From NCBI GenBank assembly GCA_965230245.1, contig OZ246000.1, positions 496,001 through 560,000 of the forward strand: 64,000 bases of DNA. The letters are read 5' to 3'. This stretch comes from JAGNKE01 sp965230245. Lineage in GTDB: Bacteria; Pseudomonadota; Alphaproteobacteria; Micavibrionales; Micavibrionaceae. The notes under the pieces are model-generated. The model had not been told where the DNA came from. It did no database searches and saw only the letters and a program-made list of their open reading frames with translations. Positions 1 through 8,478 of this stretch are shown here, piece by piece; position 1 is the first letter of the stretch, and every line of letters begins with the position of its first letter. Made by a program: the position numbers and the translations under genes.

Positions 1-776
1 AGCAAGATCGACAACTCGTAAAGCCCCATGAGCGGGATGGCCAACAGAATCTGGCTGATAACATCCGGCGGCGTCAAAAACGCAGCCACGGTAAAAACAA
101 GGATTACCATGTATTTTCGCTTGGCTGCCAACCACTCTGCCGTCACAAGTCCTGCACACCCCATCAAGGTCAGGAAAACAGGCAATTGAAAACAGACGCC
201 GAAGGCAAAAATCAGCGTCATAATCAAATCCAGATACTCGCTGACCCGCGCCTCGAGCTGGATCGGCAAAACGGCATCCACTCCGCTCGCCTGAAAACTC
301 AAGAAAAATGGCCAAGCCATTGGCAAAACTAGATAATAGACGCAAGCACCTCCTAAGAAAAACAGCACAGGCGTGGCAATCAAAAACGGCAGGAAAGCCT
401 TCCTTTCATTTTTGTACAACCCTGGCGCGACAAACGACCAGAGCTGTATCAGAAGTATTGGAAAAGTAATGAAAACCCCTGTAAAAAAAGCAACTTTCAG
501 GTAGGTAAAAAACGCTTCGGTCAGTCCTGTATAGATAAGGCGTTGCGTATCATCTGGCCCCATGGAATTTGCGAGCGGCTGAACAAGAAAACCGTATATC
601 TCATTGACAAAAAAGAAACTTATTGCCGTACCGATCGCCATGACAATAATAACCCAAAGAAGCCGCGCCCGTAACTCAACCAAATGCGCCGCCAGAGGCT
701 GACGCTGCACATCCGTATGATCATGATCTGCGGCAGTTTCTTCAGGTTGTGGAGCAGGATCAACATCAGAATTCAT
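1..776 (-). CDS. tatC: Sec-independent protein translocase TatC (3' end outside the window)
   Basis: TatC is the multi-spanning inner-membrane receptor of the twin-arginine system. With TatB it binds RR signal peptides of folded precursors. About 258 codons are visible and the C-terminus lies beyond base 1. I translated this strand directly. The family motifs are present: the N-terminal HLVELRARL, a cytoplasmic TEAFFTYLK loop and the PGLYKNER loop, separated by hydrophobic helices. The ATG at 776 overlaps the tatB stop as ATGA, so translation is probably coupled. It is the last visible gene of a long minus-strand operon. Confidence 0.95.
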   Translation of the reverse strand, partial: MNSDVDPAPQPEETAADHDHTDVQRQPLAAHLVELRARLLWVIIVMAIGTAISFFFVNEIYGFLVQPLANSMGPDDTQRLIYTGLTEAFFTYLKVAFFTGVFITFPILLIQLWSFVAPGLYKNERKAFLPFLIATPVLFFLGGACVYYLVLPMAWPFFLSFQASGVDAVLPIQLEARVSEYLDLIMTLIFAFGVCFQLPVFLTLMGCAGLVTAEWLAAKRKYMVILVFTVAAFLTPPDVISQILLAIPLMGLYELSIL

Positions 777-1117
777 TTCCCACCCCCGTCTTTGTCTTTA
801 TCCTGAGGCTCACGATCGGAGGATTCCGTATCTTCAGGTAAGTATATATCTTCATCCGCCTCGGCCTCATCAAACGCTTCGATTCCCTGCTCTTTCTCAA
901 AGTCCTGCGCCTCGAAATTGACCGACTTGCGGATATCATCAAGATCAGCCTCGCGCATAATATCGTCGAATTGCTGCGAAATAGCATATTTGATATATTG
1001 AAAACGGCGAACAATACGCCCCAAACCAACCATAAGTGCAGGAATTTCGCTCGGCCCGATAACGATAACGGCAACCGCCATGATTAAAAACATTTCCGGC
1101 CAGCCAAAATCCAGCAT
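773..1117 (-). CDS. tatB: Twin-arginine translocase subunit TatB
   Basis: 114 residues. One N-terminal transmembrane helix begins MLDFGWPEMFLI and ends at the GPSEIP hinge; an amphipathic helix and an acidic, hydrophilic tail follow. The Glu in the membrane segment (WPE) and the start sequence are typical of TatB rather than TatA. It forms the receptor complex with TatC, encoded immediately downstream with a 4-base overlap. The acidic tail (about residues 60-114) is probably disordered. Confidence 0.93.
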   Translation of the reverse strand: MLDFGWPEMFLIMAVAVIVIGPSEIPALMVGLGRIVRRFQYIKYAISQQFDDIMREADLDDIRKSVNFEAQDFEKEQGIEAFDEAEADEDIYLPEDTESSDREPQDKDKDGGGK

Positions 1118-1165
1118 AAGCGCGCAGTCATCCCTTAAATCAATGTTTTAGGTATAAGAAACCCA

Positions 1166-1576
1166 TTACCAGAACAAATCAACACATAACTTTACGCCGG
1201 CAACGTATCCCGGCACCACAACTAACGCATTCACAAAGATCGCAAGATTGAGCAGAATGGTTTTCTCATCATCCGTTAAGTCATTCTGCTTCTTGAGTTC
1301 CTCTTCCGCAAGATACGTTTCCTGAACGGAAGCATAAAACTCCCACAATAAGCCGTAAATCAGCATAGGCAGCAAAAGCCAGCCAAACCGCTCCACCCAT
1401 TCGACGTTAAAATATCCAACCACAAAAACAAGCGCAAAACAGCCGGAAATGAACGAAGAGCATGCCTCCGCCGGATTTCGCTTCCAATGTTCAATCATAC
1501 CCGCAACCGTGAAGGAGAAAAGGACAACGAGATACATCATCGCCCACCACGGCACGGTAAGTGTGCCTATTTCCAT
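1166..1576 (-). CDS. Unrecognised membrane protein inserted between tatA and tatB
   Basis: 136 residues with about four hydrophobic segments (roughly 10-27, 42-55, 64-80 and 108-132) and a charged, mostly helical stretch at 85-107 rich in Glu and Lys. I do not recognise a family. It lies in the same direction as its neighbours, 55 bases after tatA and 48 bases before tatB, so it is probably co-transcribed with the Tat genes. tatA, tatB and tatC normally follow each other directly, so its position is odd. Whether it has anything to do with export is unknown. Confidence 0.75.
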   Translation of the reverse strand: MEIGTLTVPWWAMMYLVVLFSFTVAGMIEHWKRNPAEACSSFISGCFALVFVVGYFNVEWVERFGWLLLPMLIYGLLWEFYASVQETYLAEEELKKQNDLTDDEKTILLNLAIFVNALVVVPGYVAGVKLCVDLFW

Positions 1577-1631
1577 GTTATGTCTTTATGGTTTGAACAA
1601 AACCTGCCTAGAAGTATAACAGAAAAATCGT

Positions 1632-1835
1632 TTACGAAGTCTTGTCTTCGGACTTTTCTTTTTGATCTGCCTCGTCTTTAAGAAGCGGCTTGTCGGAGTC
1701 TTCCTCCTTCAAACCCTTTTTGAAACTGTTGATCCCCTTGGCCACATTTTCCATGATCGCCGGAATACGCCCTGCGCCGAAAACGACGAGAACCAGCAGG
1801 ATAATAATCAGTAATTGTGTCGGGCCGGGTGTCAT
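1632..1835 (-). CDS. tatA: Twin-arginine translocase pore subunit TatA
   Basis: 67 residues: a very short periplasmic N-terminus, a hydrophobic helix LLIIILLVLVVF, the diagnostic FGAGRIP hinge (FGxxxxP), an amphipathic helix beginning NVAKGINSFKKG, and a charged tail. TatA oligomers form the transient passage for folded proteins once TatBC has bound a substrate. The start overlaps the scpB stop by 4 bases, so it is translationally coupled to the scp genes. Confidence 0.95.
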   Translation of the reverse strand: MTPGPTQLLIIILLVLVVFGAGRIPAIMENVAKGINSFKKGLKEEDSDKPLLKDEADQKEKSEDKTS

Positions 1836-2677
1836 CTTTCTACATCCTCTAAAATCTCTTCTTTTTCAGGCTCTTCATCATATTCTACGGATGAATCCTC
1901 GAAATCATTCTCCTCATCGGAATAATCACCTTCATCATCTTCGTATTCAGCGCCGTCATAATCATCGTCTTCCGAACGCGCAGATAACCCTTCTACGCCC
2001 TTCATAGACTTCTGTCCAGAGAACAGATCGGCCTGCGGGATAGCCTCAATAGCAGGACGCCTGTCCAACAGCCCCGCCGCCTTCAAATCATCCATCCCCG
2101 GAAGATCCATAAGCGATTCAAGGCTAAAATGATCCAGAAACTCGGTCGTCGTCAACCATGTCAGCGGCCGTCCGGGTGTTTCCCTGCGCCGTCCGGGCTT
2201 GACCCATCCCATCTCCATAAGCGCATCCAACGTGCCCTTATGCGTCCCGACACCGCGAATATTCTCAATCTCCGCACGTGTTACGGGCTGATGATACGCA
2301 ATAATCGACAGCGTTTCCATCGCCGCTCGGGAAAGCTTTCTTTGCACCTCTTTTTCAAGGTTAAGGGCATCCGATAAATCCGCAGCCGTCCGAAACGCCC
2401 AGTGTCCCTGACGCTCGACCAGCTCTACACCGCGCCCGTCATAATCCTGCTGTAACTCCATGAGCAACCCGCCTACATCTGCACCTTCGGGCATACGCTC
2501 GTGCAAGGCGCGAGTCGGCAACGGTTCTGGGGAGGCAAAGAGCAAAGCCTCCAGCAAGCGCTTATGCTGTAATGCTGCATCAATGGACGGCTCTTCCTCT
2601 TCATGCTCAGCTACTACAGAATTTTCATCCGTCATATCTTGCGCATTTTCTTCAATCGCTTGCTCCTCCAATGTCAT
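1832..2677 (-). CDS. scpB: Segregation and condensation protein ScpB
   Basis: 281 residues. ScpB dimers bind ScpA and help the SMC-ScpAB complex compact and segregate the chromosome. The winged-helix core is recognisable (about residues 35-200): ALLFASPEPL near the start, then SIIAYHQPVTRAEIENIRG and a TTEFLDHFSL segment. Both termini are extended and very acidic; the last 60 residues are nearly all Asp, Glu, Ser and Tyr and are probably disordered. The start overlaps the end of scpA (ATGA). Confidence 0.94.
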   Translation of the reverse strand: MTLEEQAIEENAQDMTDENSVVAEHEEEEPSIDAALQHKRLLEALLFASPEPLPTRALHERMPEGADVGGLLMELQQDYDGRGVELVERQGHWAFRTAADLSDALNLEKEVQRKLSRAAMETLSIIAYHQPVTRAEIENIRGVGTHKGTLDALMEMGWVKPGRRRETPGRPLTWLTTTEFLDHFSLESLMDLPGMDDLKAAGLLDRRPAIEAIPQADLFSGQKSMKGVEGLSARSEDDDYDGAEYEDDEGDYSDEENDFEDSSVEYDEEPEKEEILEDVER

Positions 2678-3564
2678 ACCTGCGCCTCCTCTTGCGCAGC
2701 CTCATGATGGCTCATTCGCATATATATCGGCCTGAACAGCCCGTCCTGCCTGATCTCCAGCTTGCCCTGTTTTGCCATTTCAAGACCTGCTGTAAACGTC
2801 GAAGCCAGCGCAGAACGCGTATAAAGCGTGTCCTCGCTGTCCTCAGGCAAAAAACTATGCAGAGTTGCCCAAACGGTGTACAAACCGTTCTTCGGCAAAT
2901 TCCCCAGCATTTTCGTTAAACGGGTCAACGCCTCGTCCGAAGACATCAGCGTAAACGTCGGCAGATCGTAATCTTGGCTTTCCTGACGCGCCTTGATAGT
3001 CCCATAGGCCTTGAGCATGTCATAGAGATTAACGTCCCATTTCGTCACAACCGACGTCCCGACACCCTCGGGCATGCCGCGTCCGTAAACATCCTGCCCC
3101 AACTGCGGCAACGCAAGAAGCTTCTCGGAAACCTTTTGCATCGCCTCAAGACGGCGCAACTGGAATTGCAGAGCCTCAGCCATTTCTTCGGCGCTCGGCT
3201 CGTCTTCCTCGTCATTCTTCGGTAAAAACAACCGCGACTTCAAATACGCAAGCCACGCCGCCATCACCAAATATTCAGCAGCCAGTTCTAAATTCTTTTC
3301 CTTCGCACGGTCCACAAATACCAGATACTGGCGCACAAGCTGCAAAATCGAGATTTTAGCCAGATCAACTTTCTGGTTCCGTGCCAATTCGAGCAAAACA
3401 TCAATCGGGCCTTCATACCCGTCAATGTTTAAAAGCAGCGCATCAACCTCATCCGCAGGGCGCACGGCCTGACGCGGCGGGTCTTCCTCAAACCCTTGCG
3501 CACCGTTTTGTACCACCTTTTCGGACGTGGCTTTCGCCTTATCTATTTCCATATCTGCGCTCAT
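2674..3564 (-). CDS. scpA: Segregation and condensation protein ScpA (kleisin)
   Basis: 296 residues. ScpA is the kleisin that bridges SMC heads and binds ScpB. The hallmark N-terminal motif IDGYEGPIDVLLELAR is followed by KVDLAKISI and YLVMAAWLAYLKSRLFLP. The C-terminal winged-helix part (about 205-290) ends in a short basic and acidic tail. The first 35 residues look unstructured. It overlaps nagZ upstream and scpB downstream by 4 bases each. Confidence 0.94.
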   Translation of the reverse strand: MSADMEIDKAKATSEKVVQNGAQGFEEDPPRQAVRPADEVDALLLNIDGYEGPIDVLLELARNQKVDLAKISILQLVRQYLVFVDRAKEKNLELAAEYLVMAAWLAYLKSRLFLPKNDEEDEPSAEEMAEALQFQLRRLEAMQKVSEKLLALPQLGQDVYGRGMPEGVGTSVVTKWDVNLYDMLKAYGTIKARQESQDYDLPTFTLMSSDEALTRLTKMLGNLPKNGLYTVWATLHSFLPEDSEDTLYTRSALASTFTAGLEMAKQGKLEIRQDGLFRPIYMRMSHHEAAQEEAQV

Positions 3565-4568
3565 GCCGCCACTTTCCCGTTTTCTGCGGCGCGTTGCAAG
3601 CGTTTCAGCGCTTCAAGAGCCATTTTTGGCGTATTTTCCGCCAATTTCTCCATTTTCTCGAACTCACCCGCACAATAAAGAGCCAAATCACACCCTGCAG
3701 CCAACGTGCGTTGCGCTCTTTCACTCAAATCACCATAAGGCTCAAGAGCCTTCATATCGAGATCATCCCCGACCAAGAACCCGTCAAACCCGATTTCCCC
3801 GCGGATAACCTCGGAAATAACATTCTCGGAAAGCGTCGCAGGCAAATCTTGATCAAGATCACTGTAAACAATATGCGCGGTCATCCCCCAGACCGCGTGT
3901 CCGACATCAGACTCCGACAAGGCCTTGAACGGAATAAAATCACTCTGCGCCATCTCCGCATGCGGCGTATCAACAACGGGCAGCTCAAGATGACTGTCCG
4001 CCTTCGCACGGCCATGCCCGGGAATATGTTTGATGACGGGGGTTATGCCTGCCGCCAGAAAGTGCCTACAAACCGAAAGCCCAAGCCTAGATACAACCTG
4101 AGGATCGGCAGAAAACGCACGATCACCGATAATGTCATGCGCATCTTCGAAATAAAGATCAAGCACAGGTGAACAATTTACGGTAATGCCTGCATCAACA
4201 AGCCCTTCACTTAAACGCAACGTTTCAAAACGAAGAGCCTCAAGCCCTTTTGAGGCGTCACCTTCAAAAACTTCTCCAAATGACTGAAAACTTTGAAAAT
4301 CTCTCCACTGCGGCGCACGCAGCCTTTGAACCCGTCCACCCTCCTGATCGATCAATATCGGGCAATCACGCCCGACAAGCTCCCTAAGATCACTGCACAA
4401 ACCATGCAGCTGCTCGGGAGTCTCACAATTTCGGGCAAATAAAATGAAGCCAAACGGGTTGGCTTCACGAAACAATGACTTCTCTGCATCCGTCAAAACG
4501 TAGCCGGACGGGGAAAACGTAACGGCTAACGCGTTTTCGGCCCCTTTTGAAAAATCATTTTTTGACAA
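3561..4568 (-). CDS. nagZ: Beta-N-acetylhexosaminidase NagZ, TTG start
   Basis: 335 residues, GH3 family. NagZ removes N-acetylglucosamine from anhydromuropeptides during peptidoglycan recycling in the cytoplasm. The signature KHIPGHGRAKADSH (near residue 180) carries the catalytic His/Asp pair, and GDDLDMKAL near 265 contains the nucleophile Asp. The open frame runs further upstream, but those 48 codons overlap the SPOR gene and lack NagZ character. The TTG at 4568 follows GGAGG at a suitable distance and gives an N-terminus that runs into the barrel (PSGYVLTDAE), so I chose it. It overlaps the SPOR gene by 14 bases. Confidence 0.9.
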   Translation of the reverse strand: MSKNDFSKGAENALAVTFSPSGYVLTDAEKSLFREANPFGFILFARNCETPEQLHGLCSDLRELVGRDCPILIDQEGGRVQRLRAPQWRDFQSFQSFGEVFEGDASKGLEALRFETLRLSEGLVDAGITVNCSPVLDLYFEDAHDIIGDRAFSADPQVVSRLGLSVCRHFLAAGITPVIKHIPGHGRAKADSHLELPVVDTPHAEMAQSDFIPFKALSESDVGHAVWGMTAHIVYSDLDQDLPATLSENVISEVIRGEIGFDGFLVGDDLDMKALEPYGDLSERAQRTLAAGCDLALYCAGEFEKMEKLAENTPKMALEALKRLQRAAENGKVAA

Positions 4569-5607
4569 CCAGACACCCTCCGGGGTTTTGCGCCTTGATA
4601 CGGTCGCAAATCTTGTCGGCACTGTCTTTACTGATCGGCCCGACCTGAATGCGGTAGAACGTTCCACGCGCGCCCAGATTGGCTTCCTGTAATCTGTAAG
4701 GAATATTGTCAATCAAGCCGCCGTATTTCTGCTTGTACTTTTTCCACTCGGACTCCCCGCGGCTTTGATCACGAATACTGGCCAGTTGAACGAAATAGTT
4801 ACCGGACGTCACGGCCATTTTCGGCGCGGAAGAAAACCCTGCGGAGGGCTCGACCTTGCTCGGAACGGATGCCTGCGTTTCGGCATCCATGGTTTCAATC
4901 GTTTTCGGCTCTTGAATCTTTTTCGGCGGATCAATCGGCTTGGGTATTGTCACCTTGACAGGCGGCATTTCCTTAACCTCTTCCATCGCGGCCAGTTTCT
5001 CTGCCTCAGCCTTTGCTGCAGCCGCCTCTTCTTCCATTTTCTTCTTCAACAAATCACGCGCCTCGGGTGATGTGCCCGCCGCATGAAGTTTGGAATGATC
5101 CGGTGATTGCGACTCCCCTGTAGACGGCTCAATCTTCTGCAACAAATTCTCGGGCTTGGTCTGAGCATTAGCCGTCTCGTAAGAACTCTCAGCCATCGCT
5201 TCTTCCAAAGCCTCTTCCTTGCTGACTGTGTCCTGTTTGCGGGACTGCAGCAAATTTTCAATTTCCTGCCTTTCTCCCTGAACGGGCGGCTCACCAACCT
5301 TGGCCAGTATCGTACTTTCGCGGTTCGGAATATCCATGCCGCCGCGATCATTCGGCTTGATCTTAATCGGACGCAGATCAGCCTTCACAATCGGAATTTC
5401 ACCGCGGCTGTTTTCAGATGACGGATAAGACATGACGATAATGCCCGCAAAAATAGCACCTGTCAGCAGCAACCCTGCCGTCATAAGTCCCGGCCCGATA
5501 TTAAAACCGCCACCATTGCTATCCTGTCGCGACTTTTTAGCCGGCCTTTTCGGACTCTTCAGATAGTGATCATAGCCGTATTGCTGGAAGTGATTGTCTT
5601 TGCTCAT
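4555..5607 (-). CDS. SPOR-domain membrane protein
   Basis: 350 residues: cytoplasmic N-terminus of about 35 residues, one transmembrane helix (about 39-60), a long Pro/Lys/Glu-rich periplasmic linker, and a C-terminal SPOR domain (about 270-350). The domain starts GNYFVQLASIRDQS and has the YRIQVGPIS strand. SPOR domains bind peptidoglycan depleted of stem peptides at division sites. In many Alphaproteobacteria a protein of this layout lies just upstream of nagZ, as here. The exact partner at the septum is not predictable. Confidence 0.88.
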   Translation of the reverse strand: MSKDNHFQQYGYDHYLKSPKRPAKKSRQDSNGGGFNIGPGLMTAGLLLTGAIFAGIIVMSYPSSENSRGEIPIVKADLRPIKIKPNDRGGMDIPNRESTILAKVGEPPVQGERQEIENLLQSRKQDTVSKEEALEEAMAESSYETANAQTKPENLLQKIEPSTGESQSPDHSKLHAAGTSPEARDLLKKKMEEEAAAAKAEAEKLAAMEEVKEMPPVKVTIPKPIDPPKKIQEPKTIETMDAETQASVPSKVEPSAGFSSAPKMAVTSGNYFVQLASIRDQSRGESEWKKYKQKYGGLIDNIPYRLQEANLGARGTFYRIQVGPISKDSADKICDRIKAQNPGGCLVVKK

Positions 5608-5673
5608 TTGTAGTGTACTCCGTCATTAAAGACTGGCTCTCGCCATATATTCGCCCTGTAGTGTATGCTGGCT

Positions 5674-5694
5674 AAAACCGCTTGAAACGGTTTT
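5674..5694 (-). terminator. Hairpin after dgt, probable terminator
   Basis: AAAACCG and CGGTTTT form a 7-bp stem around a 7-base loop, 20 bases after the dgt stop. The T-run is part of the stem, so termination may be leaky. It separates dgt from the SPOR-to-tat operon. Confidence 0.45.
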
Positions 5695-5713
5695 GGATAG
5701 TGTATTCTGATTC

Positions 5714-6919
5714 TTACCGTAAATCCCAATAAAGGTCAAAAAGCCTTTCATGCTCCCGAATGGCGTATCTGTCGGTCATTCCGGCAATGTAATCAGCGAC
5801 GATCCGCGCCCTTTTCCGCTCATCCGTAAGGCCGCCGCCCTCCTCGACTCTGCGCTGCCAGTTATCCGGCAAAAGGTAATGATTCTTGTGGAAAGCTTCG
5901 AACAGCTCTGTGACGATCCTCTCAACCTTGATCCAGATTCGCACAATCGTGTAATGGCGATACATCCGCTCATACAAAAAGGAGCGCAACTCATCGACAT
6001 CCTGCCGCATGGAATCCGAAAACGTAACCAGTTGACGCCCTGCCTGCCGCACATCCTGCGGAGACTTCGGCTTCACCTCACTTAAATTCACCTGTGTTTG
6101 CTGCAACACGTCTTCGACCATCGCCCCGATCATATTCCTCACCATTTCCTGAACCAGATAACGCTCCGACAAATCGGGATGCGCGTCTCTTACACTGTCA
6201 AGAACACCCCGCAGCAGAGAAAGTTCCTCCAACTCCTCAAGCGTGAACAATCCCGCCCGAAGCCCGTCCTCGACATCATGGTTGTTATAGGCAATATCAT
6301 CGGACAGCGCCGCGACCTGCGCCTCTAGCGATGCATAGGAATCCAGCTCCAGATCGACCTGCTCCTGCAATTCCGCCACCGCAATATGCGGTTTTTCGGT
6401 CATCGGCCCGTTATGTTTAACAACCCCCTCCAGCGTTTCCCACGTCAGGTTCAGCCCGTTCCATTTCGGATATTTCCGCTCCAGAGTTGTAAGAACACGC
6501 AAACTCTGATCGTTATGATCGAACCCGCCGTAATCCTTCATACATTTCTGGAGATACTCCTCCCCGATATGCGCGAACGGCGTATGCCCCAGATCATGCG
6601 CAAGCGCAATCCCCTCCGCCAGATCCTCATTCACCATCAACGCCCGCGCCAAAGAACGCGTAATCTGCGCCACCTCCAACGTATGCGTCAGCCGCGTGCG
6701 GTAATGATCGCCCTCATGATACACGAAGACTTGTGTTTTGTATTTCAAGCGGCGGAATGCACTGGCATGAATAATGCGGTCGCGGTCACGTTGAAAATCG
6801 GTGCGGTGCGCGCTCGACGGCTCGTCATAGATTCGCCCGCGCGTCTGATCGGGACGGCACGCATACGGGGCCAGCGGCAACGCACAATAGTTGTAATCGG
6901 TTTGGTCTGGGGTACTCAT
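5714..6919 (-). CDS. dgt: Deoxyguanosinetriphosphate triphosphohydrolase-like protein
   Basis: 401 residues, HD-domain dNTPase that releases triphosphate from dNTPs and so limits the dNTP pool. The metal site is seen as RLTHTLEVAQ, AHDLGHTPFAH (near residue 108) and the later Asp in NNHDVEDG; GFDHNDQS lies between. The length fits the type 2 dGTPase-like family of Alphaproteobacteria. It is the first gene of the minus-strand run and is divergent from 7034. In relatives argS usually follows dgt directly, but here the next gene is the SPOR protein. Confidence 0.93.
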   Translation of the reverse strand: MSTPDQTDYNYCALPLAPYACRPDQTRGRIYDEPSSAHRTDFQRDRDRIIHASAFRRLKYKTQVFVYHEGDHYRTRLTHTLEVAQITRSLARALMVNEDLAEGIALAHDLGHTPFAHIGEEYLQKCMKDYGGFDHNDQSLRVLTTLERKYPKWNGLNLTWETLEGVVKHNGPMTEKPHIAVAELQEQVDLELDSYASLEAQVAALSDDIAYNNHDVEDGLRAGLFTLEELEELSLLRGVLDSVRDAHPDLSERYLVQEMVRNMIGAMVEDVLQQTQVNLSEVKPKSPQDVRQAGRQLVTFSDSMRQDVDELRSFLYERMYRHYTIVRIWIKVERIVTELFEAFHKNHYLLPDNWQRRVEEGGGLTDERKRARIVADYIAGMTDRYAIREHERLFDLYWDLR

Positions 6920-7033
6920 AGAACACTCATAATATTATCGTATTTAGCGTAACGCGCACAGAAAACATGGTAAAGTCAGAACTAAAGAAAGCGCACAGGA
7001 ATTCATAAGCCTACGACAAATACGAAAAACGAC

Positions 7034-7486
7034 GTGACTAAAGAAGAACACGACAACAATAATCAGCCAAAGAAGATAAAGAAGCTTTTTGTAAGCTTTA
7101 TTACTATATTTGCTGTTCCACTTATCCCTCTAATAAGCGCCAAAGAACAACACATTACCCTGACAGACACTTCTTCAGAATCGCCCACAATAATAGAGAT
7201 ATTATTCAATATTTTATTTTTTCTTTCCGCCGCGGTCACTGGGCCTTTATGCATATACTTTTTGGAATTAATGAAATTTCCCTACCCTAATGGAATACCT
7301 TACATAGACTTGTATTCATACACTCAAATTATTGCTTCTATTTTTCCAGCAATCATTTTTTTGACGCTGTGGTTCCTGCTTTATCGTAACGATAGAATTG
7401 CAGAAATTTGGATAGCGATACCTGTACTTTTGTGGGCTTATAACGGCATTTTTTGGTGGGCGCTAATTAGCGGCATTCAAGTGTAG
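7034..7486 (+). CDS. Unrecognised small membrane protein
   Basis: 150 residues from a GTG start. A short charged N-terminus is followed by four hydrophobic segments (about 18-35, 55-78, 95-118 and 125-145). No family is recognised. The gene is clearly more AT-rich than dgt and erpA on either side, which may mark a later arrival. It ends 33 bases before the erpA start and could be read together with it. Confidence 0.6.
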   Translation: MTKEEHDNNNQPKKIKKLFVSFITIFAVPLIPLISAKEQHITLTDTSSESPTIIEILFNILFFLSAAVTGPLCIYFLELMKFPYPNGIPYIDLYSYTQIIASIFPAIIFLTLWFLLYRNDRIAEIWIAIPVLLWAYNGIFWWALISGIQV

Positions 7487-7519
7487 AAAAAAATACCTTG
7501 TATGCGTTATAATACCCCC

Positions 7520-7840
7520 ATGAGCATAATTGTTGACGACAGCGCGGTAAAGCGCATTGAAGAACTCCGCACGCAACAGGGCAAGGACGCCCTGAAACTC
7601 CGCATCACCGTGGATGGCGGCGGCTGTTCGGGCTTCCTGTATAAAATGGAACTGACCGATGAAACCTCGGACGAAGACGTCACCTTCGCGGACTCGGTGG
7701 TAACGGATGGAATCTCCATGGCCTACCTCGACGGCTCGACCATCAAATTCGATCAGGGGCTCATCGGCTCCGAATTCAAAATCGAAAACCCGAACGCAGT
7801 TTCAGGCTGCGGCTGCGGCACATCCTTCTCGGTTGTGTGA
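7520..7840 (+). CDS. erpA: Iron-sulfur cluster insertion protein ErpA (A-type carrier)
   Basis: 106 residues. A-type carriers receive Fe-S clusters from the SUF/ISC scaffold and pass them to target enzymes. The three conserved cysteines are present in GGGCSGF and in the C-terminal SGCGCGTSF. The ATG at 7520 gives the usual MSIIVDDSAVKRI start; an upstream in-frame ATG at 7502 would add six residues with no family support. The erpA-xth neighbourhood beside dgt is typical for Alphaproteobacteria. Confidence 0.93.
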   Translation: MSIIVDDSAVKRIEELRTQQGKDALKLRITVDGGGCSGFLYKMELTDETSDEDVTFADSVVTDGISMAYLDGSTIKFDQGLIGSEFKIENPNAVSGCGCGTSFSVV

Positions 7841-7998
7841 GATGCCCTCTGGAGCAGAAAAAAACTCGTCAAAACAAAAACGTCTTATAATCGCTGGCTT
7901 ACCCCTAAGGCAAGAACCGGAAAACGAAGGATCTACTCCTCCCCCGTAAAATCGTCTATACTGTTGATTAGGAATAATTTTTCAGGGAATCCGAAGCC

Positions 7999-8400
7999 AT
8001 GCCCCTGCTCCGTGTGGATTATGTCTCGCCCAAACGGGCAAAACTGCAATTCAGCTTCTTTATGCTGCTGGGCATCGGCATCTTTGCCCTCGCCGTGATG
8101 ACCATCATGTTCCCGTCCAAAATGCTGATCTTCAATGATATGTGGCTTTATCCCGTCTCCATGACCATGCGCTTCGGATACATCGCCGCCGGTCCGACCT
8201 ACGCGGGGATGCTGGTTTACAACATATACGGTATGCACACCGCCCTTCCGCCGTTGATCGCGGGCGGCGTCGGGTTCTTCCTCTGGCTCATACTGTTTTT
8301 CAACGACAAGGCCGGACGCGAAATGATCTTCCTGCCGCTGCTCCTCTGGGTCGGCGCGGGAGCATACTGCACCTATCTCCTTCTCGCCGTCGGCGGTTAG
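7999..8400 (+). CDS. Unrecognised four-helix membrane protein
   Basis: 133 residues with four hydrophobic segments (about 18-38, 55-75, 85-102 and 112-131) and a short basic N-terminus. The loops are short and contain few charged residues. No family is recognised. Composition matches the neighbouring core genes. It sits between erpA and xthA in the same direction. Confidence 0.7.
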   Translation: MPLLRVDYVSPKRAKLQFSFFMLLGIGIFALAVMTIMFPSKMLIFNDMWLYPVSMTMRFGYIAAGPTYAGMLVYNIYGMHTALPPLIAGGVGFFLWLILFFNDKAGREMIFLPLLLWVGAGAYCTYLLLAVGG

Positions 8401-8478
8401 CAAACACACGAACGGGATAAACGCCCCGCCCCGCTATTCAGACCTTGCGGGAGACTTGATCCGTGCTATGTTTTCGAT

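Noticed and set aside
7707..7949. Plus-strand frame overlapping the end of erpA
   Set aside because: It reads erpA in another frame and then non-coding DNA; no family, no start signal.
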